From Cryptomeria japonica (taxonomy: Eukaryota > Streptophyta > Pinopsida > Cupressales > Cupressaceae): DNA of 64,000 bases. The notes below the pieces were generated by a model. That model did not search any database. It was not told the origin of the DNA and saw only the letters and a list, made by a program, of their open reading frames with translations. This document shows positions 12,001 to 23,597 of the stretch, in pieces. The stretch covers positions 569,737,152 through 569,801,151 of the forward strand of contig NC_081410.1 in assembly GCF_030272615.1 (NCBI RefSeq), read 5' to 3'. Positions within the stretch are counted from its first letter, which is position 1, and the number at the start of each line of letters is the position of its first letter. The translations under genes and the position numbers were made by a program.

Positions 12001-13478
12001 AATCATTACATGTGGCAGAAAGGGTGAGATCAATGCGAGCATTATCCAGGATTTCAAGCTTTGTAATAACATCATCGCGAAGGTCAATGGTTGCTTCTAT
12101 CTTATCTTTACCAACCAATTCCCACACTCCTCCATTGCTTACATCTAGCATGCAAAATACCTTGGTTGTATAGATCAAGAGAGGCATTCCCATTTTTGCA
12201 TTATCCTCTGGTGGGAAACATATAAGTATTTGAATCCAACAATGGACGTCAACATTACTCTAGAAATGATCATAAAGCCAAGTCGCCAATAAAATAACAA
12301 TGCACAGGCAAGAGCCAGGTCGGACCCCAAAGTGGGTCCGACTAAAAAAAATTTCGTTTTCATGCAACTGACCTCTGGAATGCTTCATTGACCTCAAACA
12401 TACCTCTGGAAATGATCAGCATTGTTTTCGGATCATTAATCCGCATTTTACAACCTTCGGGCAATTACGCCACAATTTTCGCATTTAATCGCGAAGACGT
12501 AATTTTCAAACCTGTCAAAACAGCTTTCTGGAGCTCGCCATCTGACAGGCGTATACTCTGATATACAAGGATGACTTCTACCAAACGGTTTCTCAAGATG
12601 AGTCCCGAGTGAAGAGATATTAATTTCCGAAAACGGCCAACTGGCTTTGTCGACACTGCGGACCTGATGAAGTCAATGTTCTAGCAACACATGATGCCTT
12701 TCTCAAAAATATCAAACGACCTCCGTGGGTCCTCAAATTTGAAACATAGGTACCTTAAAGTACATATTAAATCTTTGAATTCTCAGTTCGATAACCAGAC
12801 TGACAGGATGCAAACGGCGCGCTCACCAAAACGGCTACATTAACTGATCTAACACTGGAAGTGCGGATAACTGAATTTGATGGCAAAATGAGTCCTTTTG
12901 AAAACCGATCAAACGGATTGATAAAAGCTTTAAATTTGAAATGTAGCTCACCATTTATACCAACATTAGCCCGGAACAAACATTCTGACATGACGCTCAC
13001 CAGGACATTTTTACACTTGTGCAAACATCACAAACTACAAACGGATTGAGCTTTGAAAACTGAGCAAACGGATTCATAAGGACTTGAAAATTTGCGAGCT
13101 CACTCACATTTATGCATAGAATTGAATCTACTTTAAATTTTTTCATGACAATCAACAGGGCAAAAGATGTAATCGCTCAAAGTAGGCTACTCAATAAAAT
13201 ATGCATTTGTGCCTAAAATGCACTTTCAACTCACCCCTCGAAATGGGTACCTAGTAAACTTATCCAAACTGAATTCTGAAAGTTGCACATCACTGCATAG
13301 GTTAAATGAAATGTGTGGGACATGAATCCCGAGCCTTACCCTCTGAAAATCAACCAGCTCCATTTTACCCGCTTGCTAACTAGGCCATTCAAATTGACTT
13401 ATTTTAATCATTTGGAAATGCGGGGCAAAATTTTGAAATGGGCCTATAAACTTGACTCAGTTTTAAATACTCCCAACA
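9026..13478 (-). repeat. 3' LTR of the gag-only element
   Basis: Near-identical direct copy of 17226-21679, bounded TGTTG...CAACA on the plus strand. No coding region is recognisable. In element orientation it begins at 13478. The U3-proximal part (about 13080-12540) has repeated AAACGG motifs. A GC-richer segment at about 10230-10680 carries several CCACGT/CACGTGG (G-box-like) words and paired TTTCGCGAAATAGCG-like sequence, possibly regulatory. Confidence 0.9.
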
Positions 13479-13490
13479 GTGGCTCTGACT
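13479..13490 (-). other. conserved pre-LTR motif at the expected polypurine-tract position
   Basis: On the minus strand AGTCAGAGCCAC lies directly before the TGTTGGG start of the 3' LTR, where a plus-strand primer is expected. The identical 12-mer precedes the 3' LTR of the Tat element (63550-63561). It is not a run of purines. Confidence 0.75.
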
Positions 13491-13709
13491 TGGGATGGTT
13501 GATTGCAAGATCAACACAAGAATCCAGATATCTTTGGTTAAGCAGACCACTCAAAAACGAATCATTCTTCTCTCAATTCTTCTCTTCTCAAAACAGGGCT
13601 TCCTTATTCTACCCAAACAGCAGGGCACTTTATTGAAAACCACACAACTGAAGCAAAGTGACTATACAAGAGATACAAACATGCTCACAACTGATTATAA
13701 CTGCTCCAC
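13491..13709 (-). other. 3' untranslated interior of the gag-only element
   Basis: About 220 bases between the stop of the acidic ORF and the pre-LTR motif. No gene or further motif was seen. Confidence 0.6.
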
Positions 13710-15578
13710 TTACAAACATTTACCTCTGTCAAAAATCTGATTTTCATCTCTTGATATCATGATCCACACAAAGGCACCTTCCAGTAACAACTGAGCATAA
13801 TCATTATAATCAGACCTTACCATCATACTGCTGAAACAACTGGTGTGCATGCCATTTATCTGATTTTGAGCTTTGTAACCACACATTACTTTAACAAAAA
13901 TAAAATCATGAAACAAAGCACAATAGGGGCTTTTCCACAAGCTGCCATACACTTCACTATCCCAATCAATTCTATCCTTTGCAAGGGCATCATCATGCTG
14001 ATCATGAAAAATAAAATACTCATTCTCAACATTGCAATTTCTATCAGCACATGCCTTATTACCATTTAAATTTATAGAATGAGGGGCATTACTAACCAGC
14101 TGATGCAAACAAGGAACATGAACATTACCATCCAGATGTGATGCTTGACTACGCTGATCACACCTCATACTATCCTTGCTTATCAAACTGAAAACCTCTG
14201 CATTCCCAACATCCCATTCATGGAAAAAAATGCATACCTCTGGCTGAAGCAAATCCTCAGCTAACTCTTTCTCTCTCAGGTTTACATCCACCTGAAACAT
14301 TTTCATTTGTGGTTTTGAATGATCATCACATAATCCATGCCTCTTACCTTCATCATGAAATAAATTCTTACAACTCATACTATTTCTGTTCGGAATTCCA
14401 TCAGTATTATGGACTGGTTTACCATTAACAACATCTAGCTGATCAATTATCTCTTCATACAAAGGGTTAGAAAGCAAATGGACAATCCCTTTATGAACAT
14501 TATGACACTGAAGTGGCTGGTCCGTATCTATATCAGCATTGAATAGAACATTAGCAAAATTGCTAAAGACACCATCCATTCTATCCTCATAATCATCTTC
14601 ATCAGACAAAGAAGAAAATGAAACTTGGCTGGAACAATCCTCAGTGTTCCATGTTTCATATTCATGAGATTTTATTCTATGACCATCATTCTGAAAATCA
14701 AGATAATCAAACTTATCTTGCCACAACTGATCTTCTTCACCAATTGAACACTCGTCATCAGCCAAAGAATGAACATGAACATCGCTGCCATTTACTTCAT
14801 CAGATGAGTTTTCAGCTTGTTCACTAAAATTTTCTGTCATAAAACCATCTGTTAGGTCAACATGTTCATCAAGTATACAAGCATTCAATTCACAGTCCTT
14901 TTCCGAAGAATTCCCTTCACTATATTGCAGAAGGTCTTCATCAATAGTACGAAGGCTCTCCAACATTTGAACCTTCTTATCCACAACCTCAAGAGCTTTC
15001 TTAAGTTCTGCAATTTTCTGGACTTGCATTGCACTTTGTTGTTCCATGTGAGATTCCGTAAACTTTTGTCCATCCATGTGCGCTATATCTTCATCGCAAT
15101 CATGTGTACCATTACAAATTTCTGAATTAACATTGTGCATATCTTTCAAAAAAGAAAGATCATCATCATGATTACAAGAAATAAAATCTGAAGTGAAATC
15201 TGAAAATAGATTTACTTCATCCTCAACACAATTAAGATTATCAATATCTAAGTGAGGATCAACTATTGATTGCACTAAACAATTCTGATTTTCATCATAT
15301 GGCACATTTTCGCTTGCACAAACAGCAACACTTAGTAATCCCTTTGTATTTGGAATTTCAACATCAAATACATCAGCAGCATGTAAAGATTGATGGTCAT
15401 CACCATCATCATTTTCATTAATATTATCCTGGAGAGATGCATGATTCACTTGGTAATTGCCAGTCACATAATCAGCATAACCGGCATACAAATCAAATGG
15501 TACATATCCCTTGTATATATCAATCTCTGTATCAACATTTTCACAACAATTCCCACTGATCATTCCATCACTTCCCAC
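13710..15578 (-). CDS. long acidic protein of unknown function, C-terminal partner of gag in the gag-only element
   Basis: Open frame of 622 codons, unrecognised. It is rich in Asp, Glu, Asn, Cys and His (for example LSFLKDMHNVNSEICNGTHD), with a short amphipathic, possibly coiled-coil segment around residues 180-215 (VQKIAELKKALEVVDKKVQM). No protease, RT or integrase motif is present. Its N-terminus (MGSDGMISGN) repeats the end of the preceding gag ORF (SDGMISGK) because a 22-bp tandem duplication at 15550-15593 broke a formerly continuous gag-acidic fusion frame. The first Met is therefore probably not the original start. The family likely makes one protein of about 900 residues. Function unknown; a role in particle assembly is only a guess. 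Confidence 0.65.
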   Translation of the reverse strand: MGSDGMISGNCCENVDTEIDIYKGYVPFDLYAGYADYVTGNYQVNHASLQDNINENDDGDDHQSLHAADVFDVEIPNTKGLLSVAVCASENVPYDENQNCLVQSIVDPHLDIDNLNCVEDEVNLFSDFTSDFISCNHDDDLSFLKDMHNVNSEICNGTHDCDEDIAHMDGQKFTESHMEQQSAMQVQKIAELKKALEVVDKKVQMLESLRTIDEDLLQYSEGNSSEKDCELNACILDEHVDLTDGFMTENFSEQAENSSDEVNGSDVHVHSLADDECSIGEEDQLWQDKFDYLDFQNDGHRIKSHEYETWNTEDCSSQVSFSSLSDEDDYEDRMDGVFSNFANVLFNADIDTDQPLQCHNVHKGIVHLLSNPLYEEIIDQLDVVNGKPVHNTDGIPNRNSMSCKNLFHDEGKRHGLCDDHSKPQMKMFQVDVNLREKELAEDLLQPEVCIFFHEWDVGNAEVFSLISKDSMRCDQRSQASHLDGNVHVPCLHQLVSNAPHSINLNGNKACADRNCNVENEYFIFHDQHDDALAKDRIDWDSEVYGSLWKSPYCALFHDFIFVKVMCGYKAQNQINGMHTSCFSSMMVRSDYNDYAQLLLEGAFVWIMISRDENQIFDRGKCL

Positions 15579-15593
15579 TGATCATTCCATCAC
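15550..15593. repeat. perfect 22-bp tandem duplication causing a frameshift
   Basis: Copies at 15550-15571 and 15572-15593 are identical. As 22 is not a multiple of 3, the second copy puts gag out of frame with the acidic ORF. With a single copy the two frames join in phase at SDGMISGN. Confidence 0.9.
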
Positions 15594-16461
15594 TACTGTG
15601 AGAGACAACCGACATTAATGGCAAAAGTTCTTGACTCTCATTCAAATCTGAAACACATGCATCATAAAAGCCATTTGGAACTGCAAAGCTTGATGCACCT
15701 AGACACGGAGTGATTTGCTCAACTTCATATGGTATTCCACCATTGAAGGTGCTTTGACAAGAAACAACAGCAGACACGAATCTCTTTGAGATTCCAAACT
15801 TCAAGTTATTTTCCATATCCCTAGCTGTGTTAAAGGCTTCATACAAGGTTTTGGGTTCTTTGTTTCTCAATAGGAAACCCATCTTCTCATCAAATGCACT
15901 CAAGTAAACATCCAGACATACTTTATCATCAAGTTTATACCTTCTAGAAATTTTGGACAGAGCTTGTGAAAATCTGATATTAAACGTTGGTACCAATTCA
16001 TCTTCCCTGATTTGTATATGGGTGAATTCTTTCAGCAAGTCGGAATCACTCACCTTTTCATCGAATTGATCCATGAAATATGAAACCAATTCTTCCCATG
16101 AGGTAATAGAATTCACTGGAAAAAAAGAGAACCAATCTCTTGCATCCTCTTTCAATGACTGAATAAACAATTTCATGCATACATCTTCTTGACAAATTTC
16201 AAACTCTCCTATCAAATCTGAGAATCTTTTCAAATGTTGACATGCTGATTCTGATTTCTTCCCACTAAATATGGGCAAATGCTTTCTAATTTCTATGGGT
16301 ATGGGATTTGGGTAACCCGGAATATCTCTGAAATTTAGAGCAGCATAATGGTTCATGATGAAACTTCTCCTATTATACGGTTGTGACACTTCACCAGGCA
16401 TGGCTCTATGTCGAAATACACAAGGTTGAAAATCTTTACTATTCATTTTTTTTACTTCCAC
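15568..16461 (-). CDS. Gag protein of the gag-only element
   Basis: 297 codons. A retrotransposon gag (capsid) domain spans about residues 50-215. It includes YPNPIPIEIRKHLPIFSG and FIQSLKEDARDWFSFFP, aligning with YPYPIPNEIRTAIPKFTG and FMQSLIEDARDWFRTLP in the Tat element at 57164. Capsid assembly and RNA packaging are the family roles. No zinc knuckle is seen here. The ORF ends just after the 22-bp duplication, so it is a truncated form of a longer gag fusion. The start Met at 16461 follows a 0.75-kb leader behind the PBS. Confidence 0.8.
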   Translation of the reverse strand: MEVKKMNSKDFQPCVFRHRAMPGEVSQPYNRRSFIMNHYAALNFRDIPGYPNPIPIEIRKHLPIFSGKKSESACQHLKRFSDLIGEFEICQEDVCMKLFIQSLKEDARDWFSFFPVNSITSWEELVSYFMDQFDEKVSDSDLLKEFTHIQIREDELVPTFNIRFSQALSKISRRYKLDDKVCLDVYLSAFDEKMGFLLRNKEPKTLYEAFNTARDMENNLKFGISKRFVSAVVSCQSTFNGGIPYEVEQITPCLGASSFAVPNGFYDACVSDLNESQELLPLMSVVSHSSDGMISGK

Positions 16462-17207
16462 AAATGATTATAAAATCTTGGATAGAAAACTTCAAGCAAG
16501 TATCCTTATATTGATCTATTCATAACACTGCTTGACACAAATTTTTCCTAAATTTGCATACTAGGGAATATCACATACACCGAATATTTTAGCAACATAG
16601 ATATGCAAATCAATTTTGAGATCCTCTCTTTCCCTCTAGACTAGTGCTGTTCACTAAATGGGAAAACTACATTATACATTCAAACTTTCAGAAGAGATGT
16701 CTTGCATTTAAATCCTCTGAAAATACTTGGAGATTTGCAGCTGTAATAGTTGTAAATCTGGTGATTTACTTCACCTTTAGCACGGTCTTTTATCACAGAG
16801 TCGCCACCTCTTGCATAGAGGATATTTTGAACAACAGAACGCCACTCAACACTTATTCAATTCTTTGTTACTCCTTCGATCTTGCTGCAATCAACAATCT
16901 TCCAGGCTATTTAACACTGGTATGAACCACAAAGTCGCCACCCAAATAAGGAATTGGGGAAAATTCACATACAGCTGAAAGAACTTTTCACAACTTTCAA
17001 CCATGCATTCACTATTACTCCTTCATAAAATATGACATGTAACACATATCACTCTGCAGATCCAGAACAAGGATCATTTTCTTCACCATAAAACCACTTT
17101 ACACTCTGTGCATACACAATGGACAGACTGGCTGGATATGAAATTGATAGGACTAGGAACACATTCAACCTCTGACCATATCAATCAAGCATTTATATCC
17201 ATTTGTT
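16462..17207 (-). other. leader of the gag-only element with PBS-like repeats
   Basis: Non-coding leader between PBS and gag. It holds two more copies of the PBS core on the minus strand: TGGCGACTCTG at 16796-16806, preceded by GAGG, and TGGCGACTTTG at 16930-16940. The first copy shares its flank (GAGGTGGCGACTCTG) with the second site in the Tat element leader (57055-57065). Confidence 0.7.
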
Positions 17208-17224
17208 CCCCAGCAGAGTCGCCA
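17208..17224 (-). other. primer binding site, tRNA-Arg-like
   Basis: Minus strand TGGCGACTCTGCTGGGG, one nucleotide from the LTR end. It is close to the complement of the 3' end of a plant tRNA-Arg, recalled from general knowledge with one internal mismatch. It is identical over 17 nt to the PBS of the Tat element at 56967-56983. Confidence 0.85.
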
Positions 17225-17225
17225 T

Positions 17226-20200
17226 TTTTGTTCACCAAAAGTGATAACCCAAGAACACCTGCAAATCTTTCTATGAAATGGCCAATTTCAGTCTACAAAA
17301 CACATCAGGGCTTGGACAACATAACATAGGACCCTAATTGATCCTCCTGCACTTCAGGTTCTGCTAGACCTAGGGGGGGACACCCTTTTGATGCACTAAA
17401 TACAACAATTACAGACACATAACTGCATCAACATTAAGCAGATAGATCATTTCACAAGCTCAATAGGTTAGGAAACATTACAGATTGGCTAGATCTGTAC
17501 AAACAATAGGATGAAACAGAGCTTGGAAAGAATGGAACACACACCCCTAAACATAAAGGGAAATAGATTTGTCTTTTAAAATGCTGATCTGAAACCATCC
17601 CCAAATCTGTCAAAGACCAGTGCCTTATTCATTGGGCAAGAGTCACACACACAAAACTACAAAATGTTAATCACAGCTGCAAATTGGTTTTCCTTACAAC
17701 ATATCCCTGCATTAATACCTTGTACTGATGCATTACTCAATCCATTCATAAAATTATCAGATCTGGGACACATTCCATTGTTTATGACTGATTATAGAAT
17801 TTAAACTCTTCATTAAAGAATGCCTACAAACAATCATACAATCTCCTTGAGATGACAAATTATAAGCCTCCTTGAGGATTCAATTCATAACAATTAAATG
17901 CATACACAAAGACAATATCATGGGAAATTTACTCATGCCTGACACAAGTAAGACCTGCAACTAGAAAACAATCTGTCATCCTGCAATGTAGCCTCTATAC
18001 CCTGAATAGATCCATAGAACTTTACAAGTTTGGGTCAAGAATTTCAGAAAATGGAAGCCATGAAAACTGGAGCACTTCCTCACAGAATTCTGGAACCCTT
18101 ACAACTGAGAAGAATTCGGAATAAAAAGAGGAGAGAAGAAAATCAAATCTGCAACTGAATTGCCAAGTGTCTCGTCTTTAACTGAATTTTGTTCCTGTGG
18201 AAACTACTTCTAAAATATCTCACATTTGTCAAAATTAACTTCATAATCGGATTCCTCACTCCGAAAGCTTTCCGAAAACATATAACACTTTATACTTTGG
18301 CAAAAAATTGAGCCCTGGGCGAATTAATCCTCAACACGGACCCATCATTTAAATTTTTCGAATTTCTCTATAGTTTAAACTATATCATTTAATCATTTTA
18401 AATTTGATTTTTGCCTCCATTTGTGCTCTGACGCCTTGCCACGTGGCGGGGTCTGATTGGCTGATGGGGTCTACTGGGCGCCACCTGGGATGACACCTCA
18501 TCTTTTGCCACTTGTCAGCCACGTCACCGCCACTGGGCTGCTTGCTTGTATACCACGTCATCGCCACTGGGTGCCACCTCACTGAGACCCGCCTGCTGGA
18601 CCGCTGACTGTACCCGCCACCTGTGTGCCACGTGGACGACTCTCGTTCACTTTTGCTATTTCGCGGGGTTTAAACTACGTGCATCTTCCTTCGCGAAATA
18701 GCGCGAGCCGTTGATCTCTCTCGAACTTGCTCGCTCGTTAACCCGACCTTCGTCTGCAAAATTTCGCCTATTTGCCTCGAGAAGCGTGCCCACGTGGGGT
18801 CCACTTGGTCTTCATCCAGTCAACTCCTCTATCACCTCGGGAAGCGTGCTCATGCGTGGGCCTACCTTGGGCGCCCATAGGCACCTTGTGTCAAAAGCCT
18901 TTTTGGCTTAGACATTATATTACAGCAAGGATTTGCATATAAACATTTAAAAAAAACACTTCCCAGTGGATGTGGGATGACGCGATTAAGCCTGGGACTG
19001 TGTATTTTGAAGATTTCTGAGTTTTTAATGGTGATTTTCAGATTGTTTGTTTTAATACCTTGGGGTTTAACTCCTTTTCCATATGCCACATGTGGGAGGA
19101 GGTTGATCTACAACCATTAACTGCATTAGCTTGAAGATTTTTTACCATGTAGGGAATAATGGCTGTGAGCTTGCCAATGCATTTGTTGGAGGTTTCTTAA
19201 GGCCCCTCCACATTCCAAACACCATGCCTGTCAACAACCAAGCAGAGGGAATGCAAACAAAATGATAAAGTTTTCTATAAAAACTTATGCCTTCCTCTAC
19301 TACATCCCACACACAGCAGGGACAAATCCTTTGCTTGAGATTTGAAACCCCTTTTCACATGCCACGTAGAGGATTAAAACCATTCATTGTAGTTTGAAAA
19401 AGACTCTTTCATTATACCACACAGGGGATGGCATTATACCTGCTTATTGCATTTGCTTTATGGTTTCAACCTGCCCCTTCACTCACCACGTGAACTGCTG
19501 GGAGGTCTTTGCTGCTGCTCCTTAGTTCTTTCCACTCCACGCAGAGTGGGGTTTATGGCTTTTAACAACCAGTTGCATTTGCTTGAATGTATTTTGTGCC
19601 TTCCCCATACTTCGCATTCTACTAAAGCATTATTTTAAGTTTGTTGTGGCTGCTGTTATTCAATGCCATCCATCATCTGCCATCCATTACCAGTAGAGAA
19701 AGAGAAGGGGGAGGCATGTGAGGAAGAAATCACTGCTGGAGCACTCCAAACACCACGCTAAACTCCATGCACACTGCATTCTTCAAAAGACTCCAGCTGC
19801 TACTTTACCTTCCTTGTCACGCAAAGAGGGGAGTCATGCCAATTGCTATATGAATTTAGTTTTGAAGTTTAACCCCTTTTCATAGGCCACATGAAGGAAG
19901 GAATGCCAAAATTGCATTGGCTGGAAACATCAACACCTTTCTAAACTCCACAATAGAGGGAAAATTCGCCAAGTTCACTTGCCAAGTGCACTTGCTATAG
20001 CTTGACGGTTTCTATAGCCTCTTCACCAGCCATCACATGAGAGGAGGCCAGCAATGGTTTTCTATTGCTATGCTTCTTTTCTTAACAATTTTACATTGCC
20101 AATTCACAAACCACATGAGCTTAGATAGATGGCTATACACCAGCCAATTTGCATTTTCATACTTTTTGTTTATGGCAGCCTTTGGTATGTAATCGTCCAA

Positions 20201-21679
20201 AATCATTACATGTGGCAGAAAGGGTGAGATCAATGCAAGCATTATCCAGGATTTCAAGCTTTTTTAATAACATCATCGCGAAGGTCAATGGTTGCTTCTA
20301 TCTTATCTTTACCAACCAATTCCCATACTCCTCCATTGCTTACATCTAGCATGCAAAATACCTTGGTTGTATAGATCAAGAGAGGCATTCCCATTTTTGC
20401 ATTATCCTCTGGTGGGAAACATATAAGTATTTGAATCCAACAATGGACGTCAACATTACTCTAGAAATGCTCATAAAGCCAAGTCGCCAATAAAATAACA
20501 ATGCACAGGCAAGAGCCAGGTCGGGCCCCAAAGTGGGTCCGACTAAAAAAAATTTCATTTTCATGCAACTGACCTCTGGAATGCTTCACTGACCTCAAAC
20601 ATACCTCTGGAAACGATCGGCATCATTTTCGGATCATTAATCCGCATTTTACAACCTTCAGGCAATTATGCCACAATTTTCAAATTTAATCGCGAAGACG
20701 TAATTTTCAAACCTGTCAAAACACCTTTCTGGAGCTCGCCATCTGACAGGCGTATACTCTGATATACAAGGATGACTTCTACCAAACGGTTTCTCAAGAC
20801 GAGTCCCGAGTGAAGAGATATTAATTTCCGAAAACGGCCAACTGGCTTTGTCGACACTACGGACCTGATGAAGTCAATGTTTTGGCAACACATGATGCCT
20901 TTCTCAAAAATATCAAACAACCTCCGTGGGTCCTCAAATTTGAAACATAGGTACCTTAAAGTACATATTAAATCTTTGAATTCTCATTTCGATCACCAGA
21001 CTGACAGGATGCAAACGACGCGCTCACCAAAATGGCAACATTAACTGATCTAACACTGGAAGTGCGGATAACTGAATTTGATGGCAAAATGAGTCCTTTT
21101 GAAAACCGATCAAACGGATTGATAAAAGCTTGAAATTTGAAATGTAGCTCACCATTTATACCAACATTAGCCCGGAACAAACATTCTGACATGACGCTCA
21201 CCAGGACATTTTTACACTTGTGCAAACATCACAAACTACAAACGGATTGAGCTTTGAAAACTGAGCAAACGGATTCATAAGGACTTGAAAATTTGCGAGC
21301 TCACTCACATTTATGCATAGAATTGAATCTACTTTAAATTTTTTCATGACAATCAATAGGGAAAAAGATGTAATCGCTCAAAGTAGGCTACTCAATAAAA
21401 TATGCATTTGTGCCTAAAATGCACTTTCAGCTCACCCCTCGAAATGGGTACCTAGTAAACTTATCCAAACTGAATTCTGAAAGTTGCACATCACTGCATA
21501 GGCCAAATGAAATGTGTGGGACATGAATCCTAAGCCTTACCCTCTGAAAATTAACCAGCTCCATTTTACCCGCTTGCTAACTAGGCCATTCAAATTGACT
21601 TATTTTAATCATTTGGAAATGTGGGGCAAAATTTTGAAATGGGCCTATAAACTTGACTCAGTTTTAAATACTCCCAACA
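17226..21679 (-). repeat. 5' LTR of the gag-only element
   Basis: Direct copy of 9026-13478 with scattered substitutions. It begins next to the PBS. The last base pairs show a C/A difference from the left copy (AACA versus AAAA in element orientation), so only the left copy keeps a perfect terminus. Same internal motifs as the other LTR; no coding region recognised. Confidence 0.9.
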
Positions 21680-21745
21680 TACCCCTTTGTATGGAAGTAG
21701 CTTTTCTAGGTCCAAGGCTAGCTACAAATCGCATATTTTATTTGT
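21680..21745 (-). pseudogene. SPT6-like fragment, upstream half
   Basis: The minus-strand frame gives MRFVASLGPRKATSIQ and joins in phase, across the TACCC duplication, to GILRAIRIYSRKELL at 9025. The GLGPRKA-type motif is the start of the SPT6 helix-hairpin-helix region, so this half identifies the gene. Homology stops near 21745; beyond it I see only non-coding DNA. The first five bases are the right-hand TSD. Confidence 0.65.
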
Positions 21746-22046
21746 TAGTTGTGTATTTTGTTATGGGTTAATAGAAATATGGGTATTGTATAGAACTTTA
21801 AAAGAAAGTGGAATCTAATCAAACACTATATTTCATTTGATGTTATTAAGAATTTTGACTAGTTTTCTTTATAACGTGTATCTTGTATAGTTTATCTTAA
21901 TATTGTCTTTCTTGTATCCTATAGCAGTTTTGGAAGAATTATCATAACTTGCATTTGAATCATTGGATCTTTCTATAAATTGGAGGATAAGTCTGTAACA
22001 ATGATATAAAGATACTGACTAGAGCGATTGGCTTTATTACAAGCTA
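21746..22046. other. AT-rich DNA without recognised feature
   Basis: About 300 bases between the SPT6-like remnant and the copia element. No motif or coding frame was recognised. Confidence 0.6.
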
Positions 22047-22051
22047 AGGGT
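22047..22051. other. target-site duplication AGGGT (left copy)
   Basis: AGGGT precedes the left LTR of the copia element. The same five bases follow the right LTR at 29723-29727. Confidence 0.9.
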
Positions 22052-23597
22052 TGTTAGTTAGATGAAAGGGGGGTGAATCAAATAACTTCAATTATCAATA
22101 CTCTATTCAGATTCAACCTCGGTAGCACTTTCTTCATATGCAACTATGACTGTAAATCATTCAAACTCACAAATAGATAAACATAAAACATTAAATCATA
22201 TTTGACACCAAATTTAACGTGGAAACCCTAATAGGGAAAAACCACTATGGGATTTCAGACCCACAAGAAAATATACTCTTCTAGAGTATGCTTGGTTAAA
22301 GGCAAATCCTGTTAAAGATTACATACTTATTGCTAGATGTGACTCGGTTAAGGGATTTCCCTCAGATCTGTTAGAATCTTCACTTTGTTAGAAGTGACCT
22401 TGTCAAAGGATTTCAATCACTCATTCAAAATGTTACCTTCCAAGAGGATTTACAAATAAGACTGTTAAGTCCACTCAGTTAAGAGATTTCCTGTCACTTA
22501 CAAAAATAAATAATAGTAATAAACTATATCTACAACTTCACATCTAAAATGTTAAAGTAGATTCTATGTGCTCAATGTACTCAAGATAATCTTGTTATAA
22601 GACTTATCTTTCTCCTTGCTGGGCTTCTCAAACTGTTCTTCAACCAGATCTTCAATCTTCTGTGCTCGGTAATCACCTCTGTAGCATCACTGTGCTTCAA
22701 TTTGCCTGCATACATTGTTCTTCAACTACTCTTTTTTTATAAGCAATTCCTAACCGCTTAATCTCCTTAATCACATTTTCCATGATTAATTTTTACCATC
22801 AGATCTTCAAACTTGACTAGGTTCATTGAATCTTTCGATCCGAAAAATGTTTTATGTAGCCTTGAAACTTGTATCCTTCCTTGGTAATTATGCTTGGTTA
22901 TGACCATTCAATATGTGTTGTAGAGCTAACTCTTGAATTTACATTGCCATAGATCCTTAACAAATTTCTTGCACAATATTCCAATCTTCAATAAATCTCC
23001 AGCTCATTGGCATCCTTCATTTAATAATGTATTCACTCATTTAATGCATTTTGTTACTGCTTGATTGATACTCAGTTAATACTAAACTTTACTTGGTAGT
23101 CATTCTCTTCTCGGTGACTTTTTCCTTCTTTAACCAACATCGATAACCTTGGAGTTTACCGACTAGCTCTTTGCTCGGTAAAATAGAATAGTATCAAACC
23201 TTTACTCATTCTATTGCATGAAATATTTTCTCCTTCTTGTTTAGTCTTTGAATACACATATATAGGATATCAAAACAATCAAAACATCATAATCTCATCA
23301 CTATCTAACTCAGTAATAGTTGCCCATTGAATAACTTTATTACTCCCCTTTATTTTCACATTCTTTCTATGTCTTTTACTGACATCTTTATCCTTATCAA
23401 AACATACTTTTTAAGATATGGCAACATCATACTGAATCAGAAAATCAATTGCTTGACATCAATGACAAAATAATAATATTAAGACAGTAATCATCCTTTT
23501 TCAATTATATCATTTATCTCCAACAACCTTCTCAATATCGTCAACCATCAAACTTATTGTAATGCCAACAATCTCCCAACTTATTGTAATGCCAACA
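22052..23597 (-). repeat. 3' LTR of the copia element
   Basis: 1546 bp, TGTTAG...CAACA on the plus strand, matched by 28176-29722. In element orientation it starts TGTTGGCATTACAATAAG, and this start is duplicated in tandem with a 27-bp step. The purine-rich AAGTTGGCGAGA just outside it (about 23598-23610) is the probable polypurine tract. Confidence 0.9.

Larger units (their letters stand above)
9026..21679 (-). mobile_element. complete non-autonomous gag-only LTR retrotransposon (TR-GAG type, Tat-related)
   Basis: Complete element of about 12.65 kb on the minus strand. It has two LTRs of about 4.45 kb (9026-13478 and 17226-21679) with a TACCC duplication on each side, a tRNA-Arg-like PBS at 17208-17224, and an internal region of only 3.7 kb. 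The interior encodes a gag domain and a long acidic protein but no protease, RT, RNase H or integrase. The LTR copies differ by roughly 1-2 percent by eye, so the insertion is fairly young. Shared PBS and pre-LTR motif with the Tat element at 51954 suggest that a Tat-clade element supplies its enzymes (inference). Confidence 0.9.
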
